This document shows positions 1-7,695 of a stretch of DNA of 64,000 nt, one piece after another. The DNA lies in NCBI RefSeq assembly GCF_020523985.1, contig NZ_JAIVKM010000001.1:186001-250000 (forward strand), in the 5' to 3' direction. Origin of the DNA: Mangrovibacter yixingensis. GTDB taxonomy: Bacteria; Pseudomonadota; Gammaproteobacteria; Enterobacterales; Enterobacteriaceae. The first letter of the stretch is position 1. Every line of letters begins with the position of its first letter. A program made the translations under genes and the position numbers. The notes under the pieces are model-generated. The model ran no database searches and was not told where the DNA came from. It saw nothing but the letters and a program-made list of their open reading frames with translations.

Positions 1-369
1 CGCGTGCGCTTGTTATGGAGTGCGCTGGGGTTGTTGGCCTTCACCATTCTTCCGGCATTCTGGCTAATGAGCCGGGATGTGACTGCCTTGTCGCTGATAT
101 TGTTAGTGGGGTGGATGGCACTGCTGAAATCGGTCTACTTCTCGACGATTCCTTCAATGATGGCGGATATTTTCCCCATCAGCACGCGGGCCAGCGGCAT
201 GGCGGTAAGCTATAACATTGCCGTCACGGTCTTCGGTGGGTTTGCGCCGTTCATTTGTACGCTGCTGATTCGCACGACTGGCTCTCACTTTGCCCCTGGT
301 TTTTACCTGATGGCAACGGTGTTCCTGAGTGTGCTTGCCCTGTGGCAGGCGCAGAAAAAACAACGCTGA
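1..369 (+). CDS. MFS permease, metabolite:H+ symporter (MHS) type, C-terminal part
   Basis: The open frame runs in from the left edge, so the start and roughly the first two thirds of the protein lie outside the window. The visible 120 or so residues hold about four hydrophobic segments. They include a stretch reading PSMMADIFPISTRASGMAVSYN, typical of the fourth-to-last loop of MHS-family permeases (citrate, proline/betaine, alpha-ketoglutarate transporters), where an acidic residue and an RxxG turn follow the P..MAD motif. It is expected to be an inner-membrane proton symporter for an organic acid or zwitterion. The substrate cannot be told from this fragment. A 13-bp hairpin follows directly. 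Confidence 0.75.
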   Translation, partial: RVRLLWSALGLLAFTILPAFWLMSRDVTALSLILLVGWMALLKSVYFSTIPSMMADIFPISTRASGMAVSYNIAVTVFGGFAPFICTLLIRTTGSHFAPGFYLMATVFLSVLALWQAQKKQR

Positions 370-375
370 GAATAA

Positions 376-412
376 CAGGCAAGGCACCAGGTGTTTCCCG
401 GTGCCTTGCCTG
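376..412. terminator. Hairpin between convergent permease and higA
   Basis: A perfect 13-bp inverted repeat (376-388 pairs with 400-412) with an 11-nt loop lies between the convergent permease and higA genes. Neither side has a strong T-tract, so termination efficiency is uncertain. The position suits a bidirectional terminator. Confidence 0.6.
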
Positions 413-446
413 GCATTAAAGCAGTTGGCCTAATGTAAAACGAGGT

Positions 447-866
447 TTAAAGAAACCACTCAGGTTTTACGCCGAAGCGGGCGGAGAGCGCTTTAATGTG
501 CGTAATGGTCAGAGAACGCTGGCCGGATAAAATCTGGCTTACCAGCGATTTTGAACCGATCTCTTCTTTCAGGTCTGAATAGGTGAGTTTGTGCTGGTCA
601 ATAAGCGTTCGCAGCAGCGCCACGCCGACCGGCATTTCAGCCTGGGCTTTATTGAACTCAGCGAAGCGGTCGCTGGTATCCTCATAATCAGCTATTTTGC
701 TCGCCAGGAAGTCAATAAGCGGGTTCTCATCATCGTTTTCGATCAAATAGTCTACCAACGACAGTGCCTCCCGGTAATCGCTCTCTGAAGCGTTACTTCC
801 CAGAAAAGGGACTGCGTCTACGAGTTGTCTGGTAGCTTCAATGGCTTTTGCGGCGTTGGTTATCAT
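447..866 (-). CDS. higA: HigA-type antitoxin, XRE helix-turn-helix
   Basis: A protein of 139 residues. The C-terminal third (about 92-139) is an XRE-type helix-turn-helix, with segments reading LTYSDLKEEIG, SLVSQILSGQRSLT and IKALSARFGVKPEWFL. The N-terminal part is an acidic helical region that in HigA-family antitoxins contacts the toxin. Its start codon overlaps the stop of the upstream toxin gene in an ATGA arrangement (863-866), so the pair is translationally coupled. The toxin-first gene order is characteristic of higBA. It should neutralise HigB and repress the operon through the twin palindromes at 1193-1247. Confidence 0.9.
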   Translation of the reverse strand: MITNAAKAIEATRQLVDAVPFLGSNASESDYREALSLVDYLIENDDENPLIDFLASKIADYEDTSDRFAEFNKAQAEMPVGVALLRTLIDQHKLTYSDLKEEIGSKSLVSQILSGQRSLTITHIKALSARFGVKPEWFL

Positions 867-1174
867 TCTTTGTTCTCCCTGTAATAGCGGGTCAACTTGT
901 CGTATTCAGAGTGGGTTGTAATATGCTTGACGTAAAAGCGTTTATTCACAAAGTTAATGTAAGCGACAACCCGAAGGTTGTTGCCTCCCGCATCCAAAAC
1001 CCACCATTTGTTCCAGTGATTAAAATTGTCCAGGCCCGGAATCAGTGTTCTCATCTCAGCCGGAGAAGAGAAATCTATTTCACGCACTAAGCGGTACAGT
1101 GCCTGTATGGCTAACGAATCATTGGGGTACCGCTTTGCCGCGTCCTCGAAAGGCTCCTTTGAAATAACGTGCAT
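863..1174 (-). CDS. higB: HigB-type toxin, mRNA interferase
   Basis: A 103-residue protein of the HigB toxin family, of normal length. The N-terminal MHVISKEPFEDAAKRYPND segment and the core with NNLRVVAYINF and KRFYVKHITTHSEYD match the family; the last contains the conserved His-x-x-Tyr/Asp end of the RelE-like fold. In the family this is a ribosome-dependent endoribonuclease that cuts mRNA until bound by HigA. The start at 1174 has only a weak ribosome-binding site, but no in-frame alternative lies between it and the operators. The gene is transcribed first, with higA overlapping its stop by 4 bp. Confidence 0.9.
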   Translation of the reverse strand: MHVISKEPFEDAAKRYPNDSLAIQALYRLVREIDFSSPAEMRTLIPGLDNFNHWNKWWVLDAGGNNLRVVAYINFVNKRFYVKHITTHSEYDKLTRYYRENKE

Positions 1175-1192
1175 CTTGCATTCGTTCCATCC

Positions 1193-1247
1193 GTTTACAT
1201 TATGTAAACACTATGACGCTAAGCTGGATGGTTTACAATATGTAAAC
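1193..1247. promoter_or_regulatory. Twin palindromic operators of higBA
   Basis: Two nearly identical 17-bp palindromes, GTTTACATTATGTAAAC (1193-1209) and GTTTACAATATGTAAAC (1231-1247), lie just upstream of higB, 38 bp apart centre to centre. Paired palindromes at this position are the expected binding sites for autorepression by HigA. That HigA binds them is inferred. Confidence 0.75.
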
Positions 1248-1354
1248 GAACAACCCGCATTGCTGGAATATCCATTCAGCGGCGCTGGATACCCTGACCG
1301 GTTGCGTGCGCGCTGCGGCCAGGGAGCAGTTACAACCCTGGCAGATAACTCTGC

Positions 1355-2797
1355 TCAGGTGCGTGCCGGTGCTGCCCGCAACAGGCGAACCACACTTGCG
1401 GCATGCAACGCGAATTGCAGCACCATCATGAATCCCAGCACCAGCAGGCCAGCTTCCAGCGCACTTAACTGGTGAATATCATCACCGGCGAGGTGCTGAA
1501 TATACATCGCTCCCGCCAGTGCTGTACCCAGTGCAATAGCGGTTTGCTGCATGGTGGTCATCAGTGCACTGCCAGCACCGGCAAACTGAGAGGGCAAATC
1601 GGTTAACCCAATACGCACCGAACAGTTAACGGAAAAAGCATTGCCAATCCCCGTAATTGCCATTGGGGCAATCAGGTCCCAGGGGGTTAGTGCCCCTTGC
1701 CGGGCGGTAATCAAATCAAATAACAGCCAGTAACCGGCCAGGTTAATCAGGCTGGCGCACAGTACCACCGCAGAGTAAGAAAAGCGCCCAAACCATTTTG
1801 CTACCCGTTCGGTATACAGCGAAGTAATGAAGAAAGTCGCCCCAAGAGCAATAAACGCATTGCCGGATTCAACAGATGACCACTGAAAGCCCGACTGTAA
1901 CGTCAGGGCCACCACAAACATAAAACCTCCATAAGACGCCACCTGGAGCACCAAACTGCTCACACCTGCCAGAAAAGTACGGCGTTGTAACAGCGCTGGC
2001 GGAAGCAGCGGTATTTTGCCAAGCCCTGCCAGGTTCTTTTCCACCCGCACCAGGCCGGGCAACAGTACGATAACTGCCGCAGCACAGAGCCAGACTGGCC
2101 AGCCCCATTGCCAATCAGGGCCCCAGGAAATGGCGGTTAAAATCAGCGTAATCACCAACGCCAGGAGTGCGGTACCGTTCCAGTCAAATACGGTTTGGCC
2201 GTCTTGTTGGGTTTCTGGAATAAATTTGCGGGCAAAAGAGAGAATGACCAGGCAGACAGGCAAATTAATATAAAACACGCTACGCCATGACAGGCCAAAT
2301 AAATCGGCGGACACCAACCAACCACCCAACGCCTGGCCAATAACAAATGACAACCCGCCAACTGAGCTATAAATGCCAATTGCCTGCGAGTGGCGGGTAC
2401 CGGAAAGTGAAACGTGAATAGTGGCAAGAATTTGCGGCATCAACAGTGCTGCAGCCACACCCTGGGCAATGCGGGCGACAATTAACTGATGGATAGTGGT
2501 TGCCAACCCACAGAAAAATGAAGCAACGGCAAACAGCGCAATGCCCAGCATAAAGAGCCGTCGCCGCCCGTAGCGGTCGCCCAACCGCCCACTTAACGCA
2601 AGGCTTACAGCAAATGCCAGCCCATATAATGAAACAATTAAGCCTAACTGAGTTTTACTGGCATGCAGCGAAATACTCACTGATTCCAGCGCAACGTTAA
2701 CAATTGAAAAATCCATTTGTGGCATCAATTGCCCCGCAACCAACAACAGCAGACCGGCCATGGTCAATGTGTGGCGCTCCGGGGACGTTTTGTTCAT
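1355..2797 (-). CDS. MFS drug exporter, DHA2 (14-TM, EmrB/QacA) family
   Basis: A 480-residue inner-membrane proton antiporter. It shows the DHA2 features: an early PQMDFSIVNVALESVS segment (motif D1, about residues 30-45), the GRLGDRYGRRRLFMLG loop between TM2 and TM3 (motif A), and RIAQGVAAALLMPQ (motif B), followed by further hydrophobic segments to about 14. The start at 2797 is preferred over the in-frame ATG at 2824 because GGAG lies 7 nt upstream of it. It is divergent from the MmyB-type regulator at 2905, which probably controls it. The substrate is unknown; drugs, dyes or toxic metabolites are usual for the family. Confidence 0.85.
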   Translation of the reverse strand: MNKTSPERHTLTMAGLLLLVAGQLMPQMDFSIVNVALESVSISLHASKTQLGLIVSLYGLAFAVSLALSGRLGDRYGRRRLFMLGIALFAVASFFCGLATTIHQLIVARIAQGVAAALLMPQILATIHVSLSGTRHSQAIGIYSSVGGLSFVIGQALGGWLVSADLFGLSWRSVFYINLPVCLVILSFARKFIPETQQDGQTVFDWNGTALLALVITLILTAISWGPDWQWGWPVWLCAAAVIVLLPGLVRVEKNLAGLGKIPLLPPALLQRRTFLAGVSSLVLQVASYGGFMFVVALTLQSGFQWSSVESGNAFIALGATFFITSLYTERVAKWFGRFSYSAVVLCASLINLAGYWLLFDLITARQGALTPWDLIAPMAITGIGNAFSVNCSVRIGLTDLPSQFAGAGSALMTTMQQTAIALGTALAGAMYIQHLAGDDIHQLSALEAGLLVLGFMMVLQFALHAASVVRLLRAAPART

Positions 2798-2904
2798 GAA
2801 GTGCTCCGAAAAGTAACAGGTCATGCTATATTAGCGTCTATTAAAAGGTGTACCAGAAACCACTAAGACGTGTACTGGAAGTATCTGTTACAGGAAAATC
2901 TGCA

Positions 2905-3759
2905 ATGACAAACCCAGAACGGCTGGGCGAATTTCTCCGCCTGAAACGTAACACTATTGCTCCGGAAAGCGTGGGGTTAGGTAAACCTTTGCGTTCCCGT
3001 ACACCGGGGTTGCGCCGGGAAGATGTGGCAGAACTGGCCCAGATTAGCACTGTCTGGTATGCCAAACTGGAGCGGGGAAAAGCCGAACGCGTTTCCCGCC
3101 AGGTGTTACTGGGTATTGCGCACGCTATGCGGTGTGACGACAGCGAAACCCGTTATTTATTGCAACTGGCCGGTTACCAGGATGGCGCAGGGCGGATTGA
3201 AACCTGCAACAAACTATCTGTAGCCAGTAAAAATTTACTGGAAGCGCTCAACCCGGTTCCAGCACTGTTTTGTAATGACTTCTACGACATCCTGCAGGTT
3301 AACCAGGCTTTTGAATATATGGTGGGGTTCGATGTGAACGCGCTGCCAGTGCACCAGCGCAATACATTCTGGCTACTGGAGCACCACCCACAGTGGCAAC
3401 ATTGGTTGGATGCCAGCTCACCAGAAGAACTGAGAAACTGTATGCTCAATGCTTCTGCCCGGGTGCGCGCAGCACTCGCCAGCAGAGTGAGTGAGCAGGA
3501 GTGGCAACTTCGCCTGGAGCAACTGATGGCCTCAGGGCCAATATTTCGTGAAGTGTGGGCCAATCACCGGGTTAAAGCAAAAGAGCAAATTGTGCGCGAC
3601 TACCGCCATTGCCGGGCAGGCCAGATGCGGCTGGTGAAACAGTCCTGGTCGAATGCCAGTGGGAATATTTCTGGCGATTTACAGGTTTTCTTACCGGAAA
3701 ACGATACGGATAAAGCCCGGCTACAGGCGGTTATGGCGCTGGTGCCTGCTGTTGTGTAA
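2905..3759 (+). CDS. XRE-family regulator with MmyB-like ligand-binding domain
   Basis: A protein of 284 residues. Residues 5-70 form an XRE helix-turn-helix with the LRRED-VAELAQISTVWYAKLERG pattern typical of the MmyB group; residues about 100-270 are the PAS-like MmyB ligand-binding domain (FCNDFYDILQVNQAFEYMVGFD and following). Family members often sit beside and regulate a transporter or oxidoreductase. Here the divergent neighbour is the DHA2 exporter at 2797. The start at 2905 is chosen because AGGA lies 9 nt upstream; the frame stays open to 2848, but that extension lacks a good ribosome-binding site. The ligand is unknown. Confidence 0.85.
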   Translation: MTNPERLGEFLRLKRNTIAPESVGLGKPLRSRTPGLRREDVAELAQISTVWYAKLERGKAERVSRQVLLGIAHAMRCDDSETRYLLQLAGYQDGAGRIETCNKLSVASKNLLEALNPVPALFCNDFYDILQVNQAFEYMVGFDVNALPVHQRNTFWLLEHHPQWQHWLDASSPEELRNCMLNASARVRAALASRVSEQEWQLRLEQLMASGPIFREVWANHRVKAKEQIVRDYRHCRAGQMRLVKQSWSNASGNISGDLQVFLPENDTDKARLQAVMALVPAVV

Positions 3760-3770
3760 CCCTCTTTTTT

Positions 3771-3790
3771 TCCGGTGTTAATTCACCGGA
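3771..3790 (+). terminator. Terminator-like hairpin after the MmyB-type regulator
   Basis: A 7-bp stem (3771-3777 with 3784-3790) with a 6-nt loop follows the regulator stop by 11 bp and is followed by a pyrimidine-rich run. The stem is short, so confidence is moderate. Confidence 0.5.
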
Positions 3791-4006
3791 TCCCTTTCTT
3801 TCCATTCATTGATTTTTCCTGGTTTTTTTCTGATTGCAGCTAAATAGCACAAATTGTTATGCGATATATATTGATTTACATAACGAATCTGCGAGCATAT
3901 TTGTCATACAAAAATAAGCTGTTCCCTTCATTTCCAGCAACAACTTTCCCCCAATGCTCTGCGTGAAGCAGTGCTTTCCATGCAAAATGATTTCCAGGAT
4001 AAAGTG

Positions 4007-5023
4007 ATGAAACAGCAGGTAGCAGTCTTTCTTTTGTGTCTCACTTGGCTTGCCGGGACAGCCCATGCCAGCCGTCAGGTGGTGGATGATGCCGGTAATA
4101 CGGTGACAGTGCCAGATACTGTTACTCATATTGCGGATGGTTGGTACGCCCACCACTCCATGTTGATGACACTGGGCGTTGGGAATGAAATCGTGGCAAC
4201 GGTGAATCACCCCGACAGCCACCCGTGGATGTTTAAAATAGACCCGGCACTTAATCAGGCGCTACAGGTTCACGGTATTACTTTTAACAGTGAAAGCCTG
4301 GTGACACGCCATACAGATGTGCTGTTTGTAGCAAAAGGCAACCCGGATGTTGCCGGATACCGCCAGGCTGGGATCCCTACGTTGGAAATGGCTTTTACGG
4401 ATTACCCGTCCATGGCGCGTTCGATAATGACCACAGCAGAAGTGATTGGTACGAGTGCTGCACGCAACCGGGCGCAGGACTGGGTTGATTACCTGCACCA
4501 AACGGTTGCCAGCATTTCTGCCAAAACTGCAACACTTACTGATGCACAGCGCCCGAAGGTACTCCATATTCAGTCCCTTAACCCGCTAAAAGTAGATGGC
4601 AGCGGCACGTTGATTGATACCTGGATTCACCTCGCCGGAGGGAGAAACGCGGCAGCGGAAGTGAAGGGGAATATGAAAGAAGTCTCCCCAGAAATGGTGT
4701 TGTACTGGCAACCGGATGTCATCATTCTTGGCCAGGGTTGTGGCGATTTTGCCCATTCACGTTATGCCAGCCTGTTTGCCGGGTTAAAAGCGGTGAAGCA
4801 AGGGCGGGTATGGCAAAACCCGGCGGGCGTGTTCCCTTGGGATCGTTATGGTACGGAAAGCGCATTGCAGATCCAGTGGGCTGCACACAAGCTGCATCCT
4901 GAGTTATTTACCGCTACCAATATGACCAGGATAACCCAGGATTTTTACCAGCGTTTCTTTGACTATTCACTGACAACCGCGCAGGCACAACGCATCCTGC
5001 ATGCACAACCGCCAGAGCAATAA
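4007..5023 (+). CDS. Periplasmic binding protein for a metal-chelate (BtuF/FepB type)
   Basis: A protein of 338 residues with an N-terminal signal peptide (MKQQVAVFLLCLTWLAGTAHA) and a periplasmic-binding-protein fold of the siderophore/cobalamin/haem group. Visible elements are the opening RQVVDDAGNTVTVPD strand pair, the long helix region near 150-180 and the late segment WQPDVIILGQGCGDF. ATG 4007 is preferred because it begins a good signal peptide. It has no permease or ATPase beside it, so it is either an orphan that uses a distant transporter or a remnant of a larger locus. The ligand cannot be inferred; several His residues near 35-65 (YAHHS, NHPDSHPW) could contact a metal. Confidence 0.7.
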   Translation: MKQQVAVFLLCLTWLAGTAHASRQVVDDAGNTVTVPDTVTHIADGWYAHHSMLMTLGVGNEIVATVNHPDSHPWMFKIDPALNQALQVHGITFNSESLVTRHTDVLFVAKGNPDVAGYRQAGIPTLEMAFTDYPSMARSIMTTAEVIGTSAARNRAQDWVDYLHQTVASISAKTATLTDAQRPKVLHIQSLNPLKVDGSGTLIDTWIHLAGGRNAAAEVKGNMKEVSPEMVLYWQPDVIILGQGCGDFAHSRYASLFAGLKAVKQGRVWQNPAGVFPWDRYGTESALQIQWAAHKLHPELFTATNMTRITQDFYQRFFDYSLTTAQAQRILHAQPPEQ

Positions 5024-5061
5024 CACTCCAGCCCCGCACAGATTGTTACATCTTTTCCACC

Positions 5062-5092
5062 TTGAAAGTGGTTACATTACCACCAGTAATAA
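5062..5092 (+). promoter_or_regulatory. MerR-type promoter with 19-bp spacer
   Basis: TTGAAA (5062-5067) and TAATAA (5087-5092) are separated by exactly 19 bp, the overlong spacer seen at MerR-activated promoters. Inside the spacer is an inverted repeat, GTGGT-N6-ACCAC (5068-5083). The gene downstream at 5159 is therefore likely to be switched on by a MerR-family activator. None is encoded next to it; the only MerR protein in the window is at 42014. Confidence 0.5.
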
Positions 5093-5158
5093 GGGGAAGG
5101 TGGCAGTGGCTGTTAAGGGCGCTGTCACCTCTCTTTTCTCTGCTAAAGTAGGTGGCTT

Positions 5159-6241
5159 ATGTATGTTTTGCTGGTGGTGGCAATCGTTGTATTTGGTGTG
5201 TTTGTCTGGCTAAAACAGCCCCAATATGTTGCGCCCGAGCGTGATGCAGGCGGTGAAAGTGCGTTGTATCGTGACGGGCAATTCAGTAACCCCGTTTCGC
5301 CTGCACCAGCTAATAGCGGTGGCTCACGGGGCGTGATTGCTATTTGGTACCGTTTTTTGTTTTTCAAACCAAAGGACGCCATACCGCAGCAGGCATTGCC
5401 TTCACTTAAAGTGGACCTGCATGCACTGCCTGGTACCGATAACGTGATTATCTGGATGGGGCATTCCAGCTATTTTTGCCAGGTAGACGGGTACAGATTT
5501 TTGGTGGACCCGGTGTTCAGTGAAGATGCGTCTCCTGTGCCCGGAACCAACCGGGCCTTTAAAGGCAGCAATGTTTACCACGCCATTGATATACCAGAGA
5601 TTGATTATCTGCTTATCACCCACGATCATTGGGATCACCTGGATTACCCAACCGTTTCCCAACTGCGTGACAAAATTCGCCATGTGGTAACACCCACAGG
5701 TGTTGGGTCTTATTTTAAAAAATGGGGGTTTCCTGACAGCGCTATTACACAAGGGGAGTGGTACAGCACGGTTGAACAGGGCGATTTAACACTGCATATT
5801 TTGCCCAGCCAACATTTTTCCGGGCGCTTATTTAAACGCAACCCAACACTGTGGGGATCCTTTGCCATTATTACGCCGCATCACCGCCTTTATTTCGGGG
5901 GTGACAGTGGTTATGGCCCGCATTTTCAGGAAATTTACCAACGGGTTGGCGAATTTGATATCAGCGTGCTGGAGTGCGGGCAATACGACGATGACTGGCC
6001 GCGTATCCATATGACTCCGGAACAAACCGCACAAGCTGCGTCCGATTTACACAGCACGGCGGTTTTGCCTTCCCACAATAGTAAATTCAAGCTGGCGCAC
6101 CACGCCTGGTATGAACCACTGGAGCGTATTTCTGCCGCCAGCAAACACCATAGCTGGCAGCTAAAAACCCCACGCATTGGTGAACGCATTAACATTGATG
6201 ACCCGCAACAAGCATTTACAGCCTGGTGGCGTAGCCAGTAA
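5159..6241 (+). CDS. Membrane-anchored metallo-beta-lactamase-fold hydrolase (UlaG/NAPE-PLD/RomA-like)
   Basis: A protein of 360 residues. The first 18 or so residues are a hydrophobic anchor (YVLLVVAIVVFGVFVWL); the rest is a metallo-beta-lactamase fold. The metal-binding motif HDHWDHLD is at 155-162, preceded by WMGHSSYF and DPVF and followed by GGDSGYGPHF and the late LPSHNSKF, all typical of the UlaG/NAPE-PLD-like group that also includes RomA. Family members hydrolyse phosphodiester or lactone bonds; the substrate here is unknown. An AGGTGG ribosome-binding site precedes ATG 5159. It has its own MerR-type promoter and is convergent with the diguanylate cyclase downstream. Confidence 0.8.
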   Translation: MYVLLVVAIVVFGVFVWLKQPQYVAPERDAGGESALYRDGQFSNPVSPAPANSGGSRGVIAIWYRFLFFKPKDAIPQQALPSLKVDLHALPGTDNVIIWMGHSSYFCQVDGYRFLVDPVFSEDASPVPGTNRAFKGSNVYHAIDIPEIDYLLITHDHWDHLDYPTVSQLRDKIRHVVTPTGVGSYFKKWGFPDSAITQGEWYSTVEQGDLTLHILPSQHFSGRLFKRNPTLWGSFAIITPHHRLYFGGDSGYGPHFQEIYQRVGEFDISVLECGQYDDDWPRIHMTPEQTAQAASDLHSTAVLPSHNSKFKLAHHAWYEPLERISAASKHHSWQLKTPRIGERINIDDPQQAFTAWWRSQ

Positions 6242-6262
6242 TACTGCCTGGTTTGTTATTTG

Positions 6263-7345
6263 TTATGTGAGGGAAACAATACAATCTCTACCCTGTTTTT
6301 TCGCTTCATATAACGCACTGTCTGCCCGGCCCAGAATATCGGTAAATGTTTCTGGCGGGCGAAACTGCGTAACACCAAAACTGGCCGTGACGCTACCCGC
6401 AGCACCAAAGTTGCAGGCGTGGATCTTCGCCTGTAATTGCCGGGCCAGGTTACAGGCTTCAGCAAGGCGAGTTTGCGGCAATAAAATAATAAATTCTTCA
6501 CCGCCCATGCGGGCTACATTATCTTCTGGGCGTATATCGTCACGCAGTAAATGGGCAAAGCGCACTAACACTTCATCGCCCGCAATATGGCCAAAGGTAT
6601 CGTTAACCTGTTTGAAGTGGTCAATATCCAGCATAATCAGGGATAACGGCGTAGGGCTGTCAAGGGCCAGCGCTTTTTCCTGTTCGAACAACACTGTCAT
6701 TCTTGCCCGGTTCCACAACCCTGTCAGGCTGTCGCGTGAGGCACTCCAGGCCAGGTCCATTTGCTGGAGGTACAGCGTTTTTTGTGCTTTCTCTATCACC
6801 ATCCCACCCAACAGCCCAAACAAAAAAGCAGACGTTATCCATAACAGGTGCAGGTCGATAAAAACAGCGTTCACGCCGCGGTTGACTGTCATCAATAGTG
6901 CCATCAACACATTGACTGATGCTGCACTGATAGCGTATTTAAGCGTCAGGCCTGAAACCGTAAAGGTCCAAAAAATACACAGGTATATTTCAGGCGCAAA
7001 AAACGCAAAATCGGGTTTTCCCAGATTCAGCCACAGATTGGTTGCCATGGCACAGACTGGCGCAATAGTCAGCAGCAGGCGCATCCACCGATATAGCCGG
7101 GGGTAATAGCTCATTGCCGTTATTACCAGTAATGTGCCTGGTACAATAAAACCATGTACCAGCAGGCGTATTTCGCTGAAGTTTAGCGCCATGCTGTATT
7201 CAATTGATGCATAAAGGAAATACAGCATGGCAGTGAGGAATGCCATATAGCGAATTTGTGGCACTTTGCTGCGTAAATGCCACTGCTGGAACCCTTGCTG
7301 CCAGGGTTCACGCAGAGCAATGCTCTCAGGCGATACACTTAACAA
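6263..7345 (-). CDS. Membrane diguanylate cyclase (GGDEF)
   Basis: A protein of 360 residues. About six hydrophobic segments span residues 33-185 as an integral membrane sensor, followed by a C-terminal GGDEF domain (about 195-358). The catalytic signature GGEEF is at 281-285. A complete inhibitory site, RPED, is at 272-275, exactly five residues upstream, so product feedback inhibition is expected. It should make cyclic di-GMP in response to an unknown membrane or small-molecule signal. The start is a TTG at 7345, with GAGGA about 10 nt upstream; a later ATG start would remove the first 30 or so cytoplasmic residues. The ribosome-binding site lies in the tail of dispersed repeat copy A. Confidence 0.85.
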   Translation of the reverse strand: MLSVSPESIALREPWQQGFQQWHLRSKVPQIRYMAFLTAMLYFLYASIEYSMALNFSEIRLLVHGFIVPGTLLVITAMSYYPRLYRWMRLLLTIAPVCAMATNLWLNLGKPDFAFFAPEIYLCIFWTFTVSGLTLKYAISAASVNVLMALLMTVNRGVNAVFIDLHLLWITSAFLFGLLGGMVIEKAQKTLYLQQMDLAWSASRDSLTGLWNRARMTVLFEQEKALALDSPTPLSLIMLDIDHFKQVNDTFGHIAGDEVLVRFAHLLRDDIRPEDNVARMGGEEFIILLPQTRLAEACNLARQLQAKIHACNFGAAGSVTASFGVTQFRPPETFTDILGRADSALYEAKKQGRDCIVSLT

Positions 7346-7357
7346 GGTTGCAGGTAT

Positions 7358-7500
7358 CCTCAGATTGATGAAAAAGAAGGGAAAAGCGTGGTTTTTCCTT
7401 CTTTTTAGTTAGCAGCCGAAAATCAATAAATTGATTTTCCTGGTCTTTTATTAGGTGACATCCTCTCGTTCTGTGCGAACATGAGGCTTGTAATCATACT
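7358..7500 (-). repeat. Three-hairpin dispersed repeat, copy A
   Basis: About 140 bp that, read on the minus strand, closely matches 44999-45143 with only scattered differences. It contains three stems in order: an imperfect CCTC..GTTC/GAAC..GAGG stem, a 10-bp stem GAAAATCAAT/ATTGATTTTC with a 2-nt loop, and a long AAAAAGAAGG-type stem running from an A-run to a T-run. The last resembles an intrinsic terminator readable on both strands. The copy sits immediately upstream of the diguanylate cyclase gene. The rest of the 7346-7695 intergenic region holds only a short repeated GGGAAAGTATTGCGGG-like segment and the hairpin below. Confidence 0.8.
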
Positions 7501-7653
7501 CAGGAATCCTGTTGGTATTTTGCTGTGTGTTTTTTTATTCAGGCTAACAGTACAGAGTAAAAAAACAATGAAAATATATCCGGGAATACCCTTTATTCAC
7601 ACAGGCGGTTATTGGCTGGCTGGGAAGTATTGCGGGAAAGTTTCGAGGGAAAG

Positions 7654-7686
7654 TATTGCGGGCAGGAACCAGGCCAGCCCGCAATA
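7654..7686 (-). terminator. Hairpin after the SDR gene
   Basis: A 10-bp perfect stem, TATTGCGGGC (7654-7663) with GCCCGCAATA (7677-7686), lies 10 bp past the SDR stop codon. There is no clear T-tract. The stem shares sequence with two direct repeats just upstream (7624-7665). Confidence 0.5.
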
Positions 7687-7695
7687 AACTTAATA

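Noticed and set aside
6177-7106. Plus-strand frame of 309 codons
   Set aside because: It is antisense to the diguanylate cyclase, which has complete catalytic motifs; the plus frame has no domain-like sequence.
7481-7687. Plus-strand frame of 68 codons beside repeat copy A
   Set aside because: It begins inside the dispersed repeat and runs through the short GGGAAAGTATTGCGGG repeats; there is no plausible ribosome-binding site.
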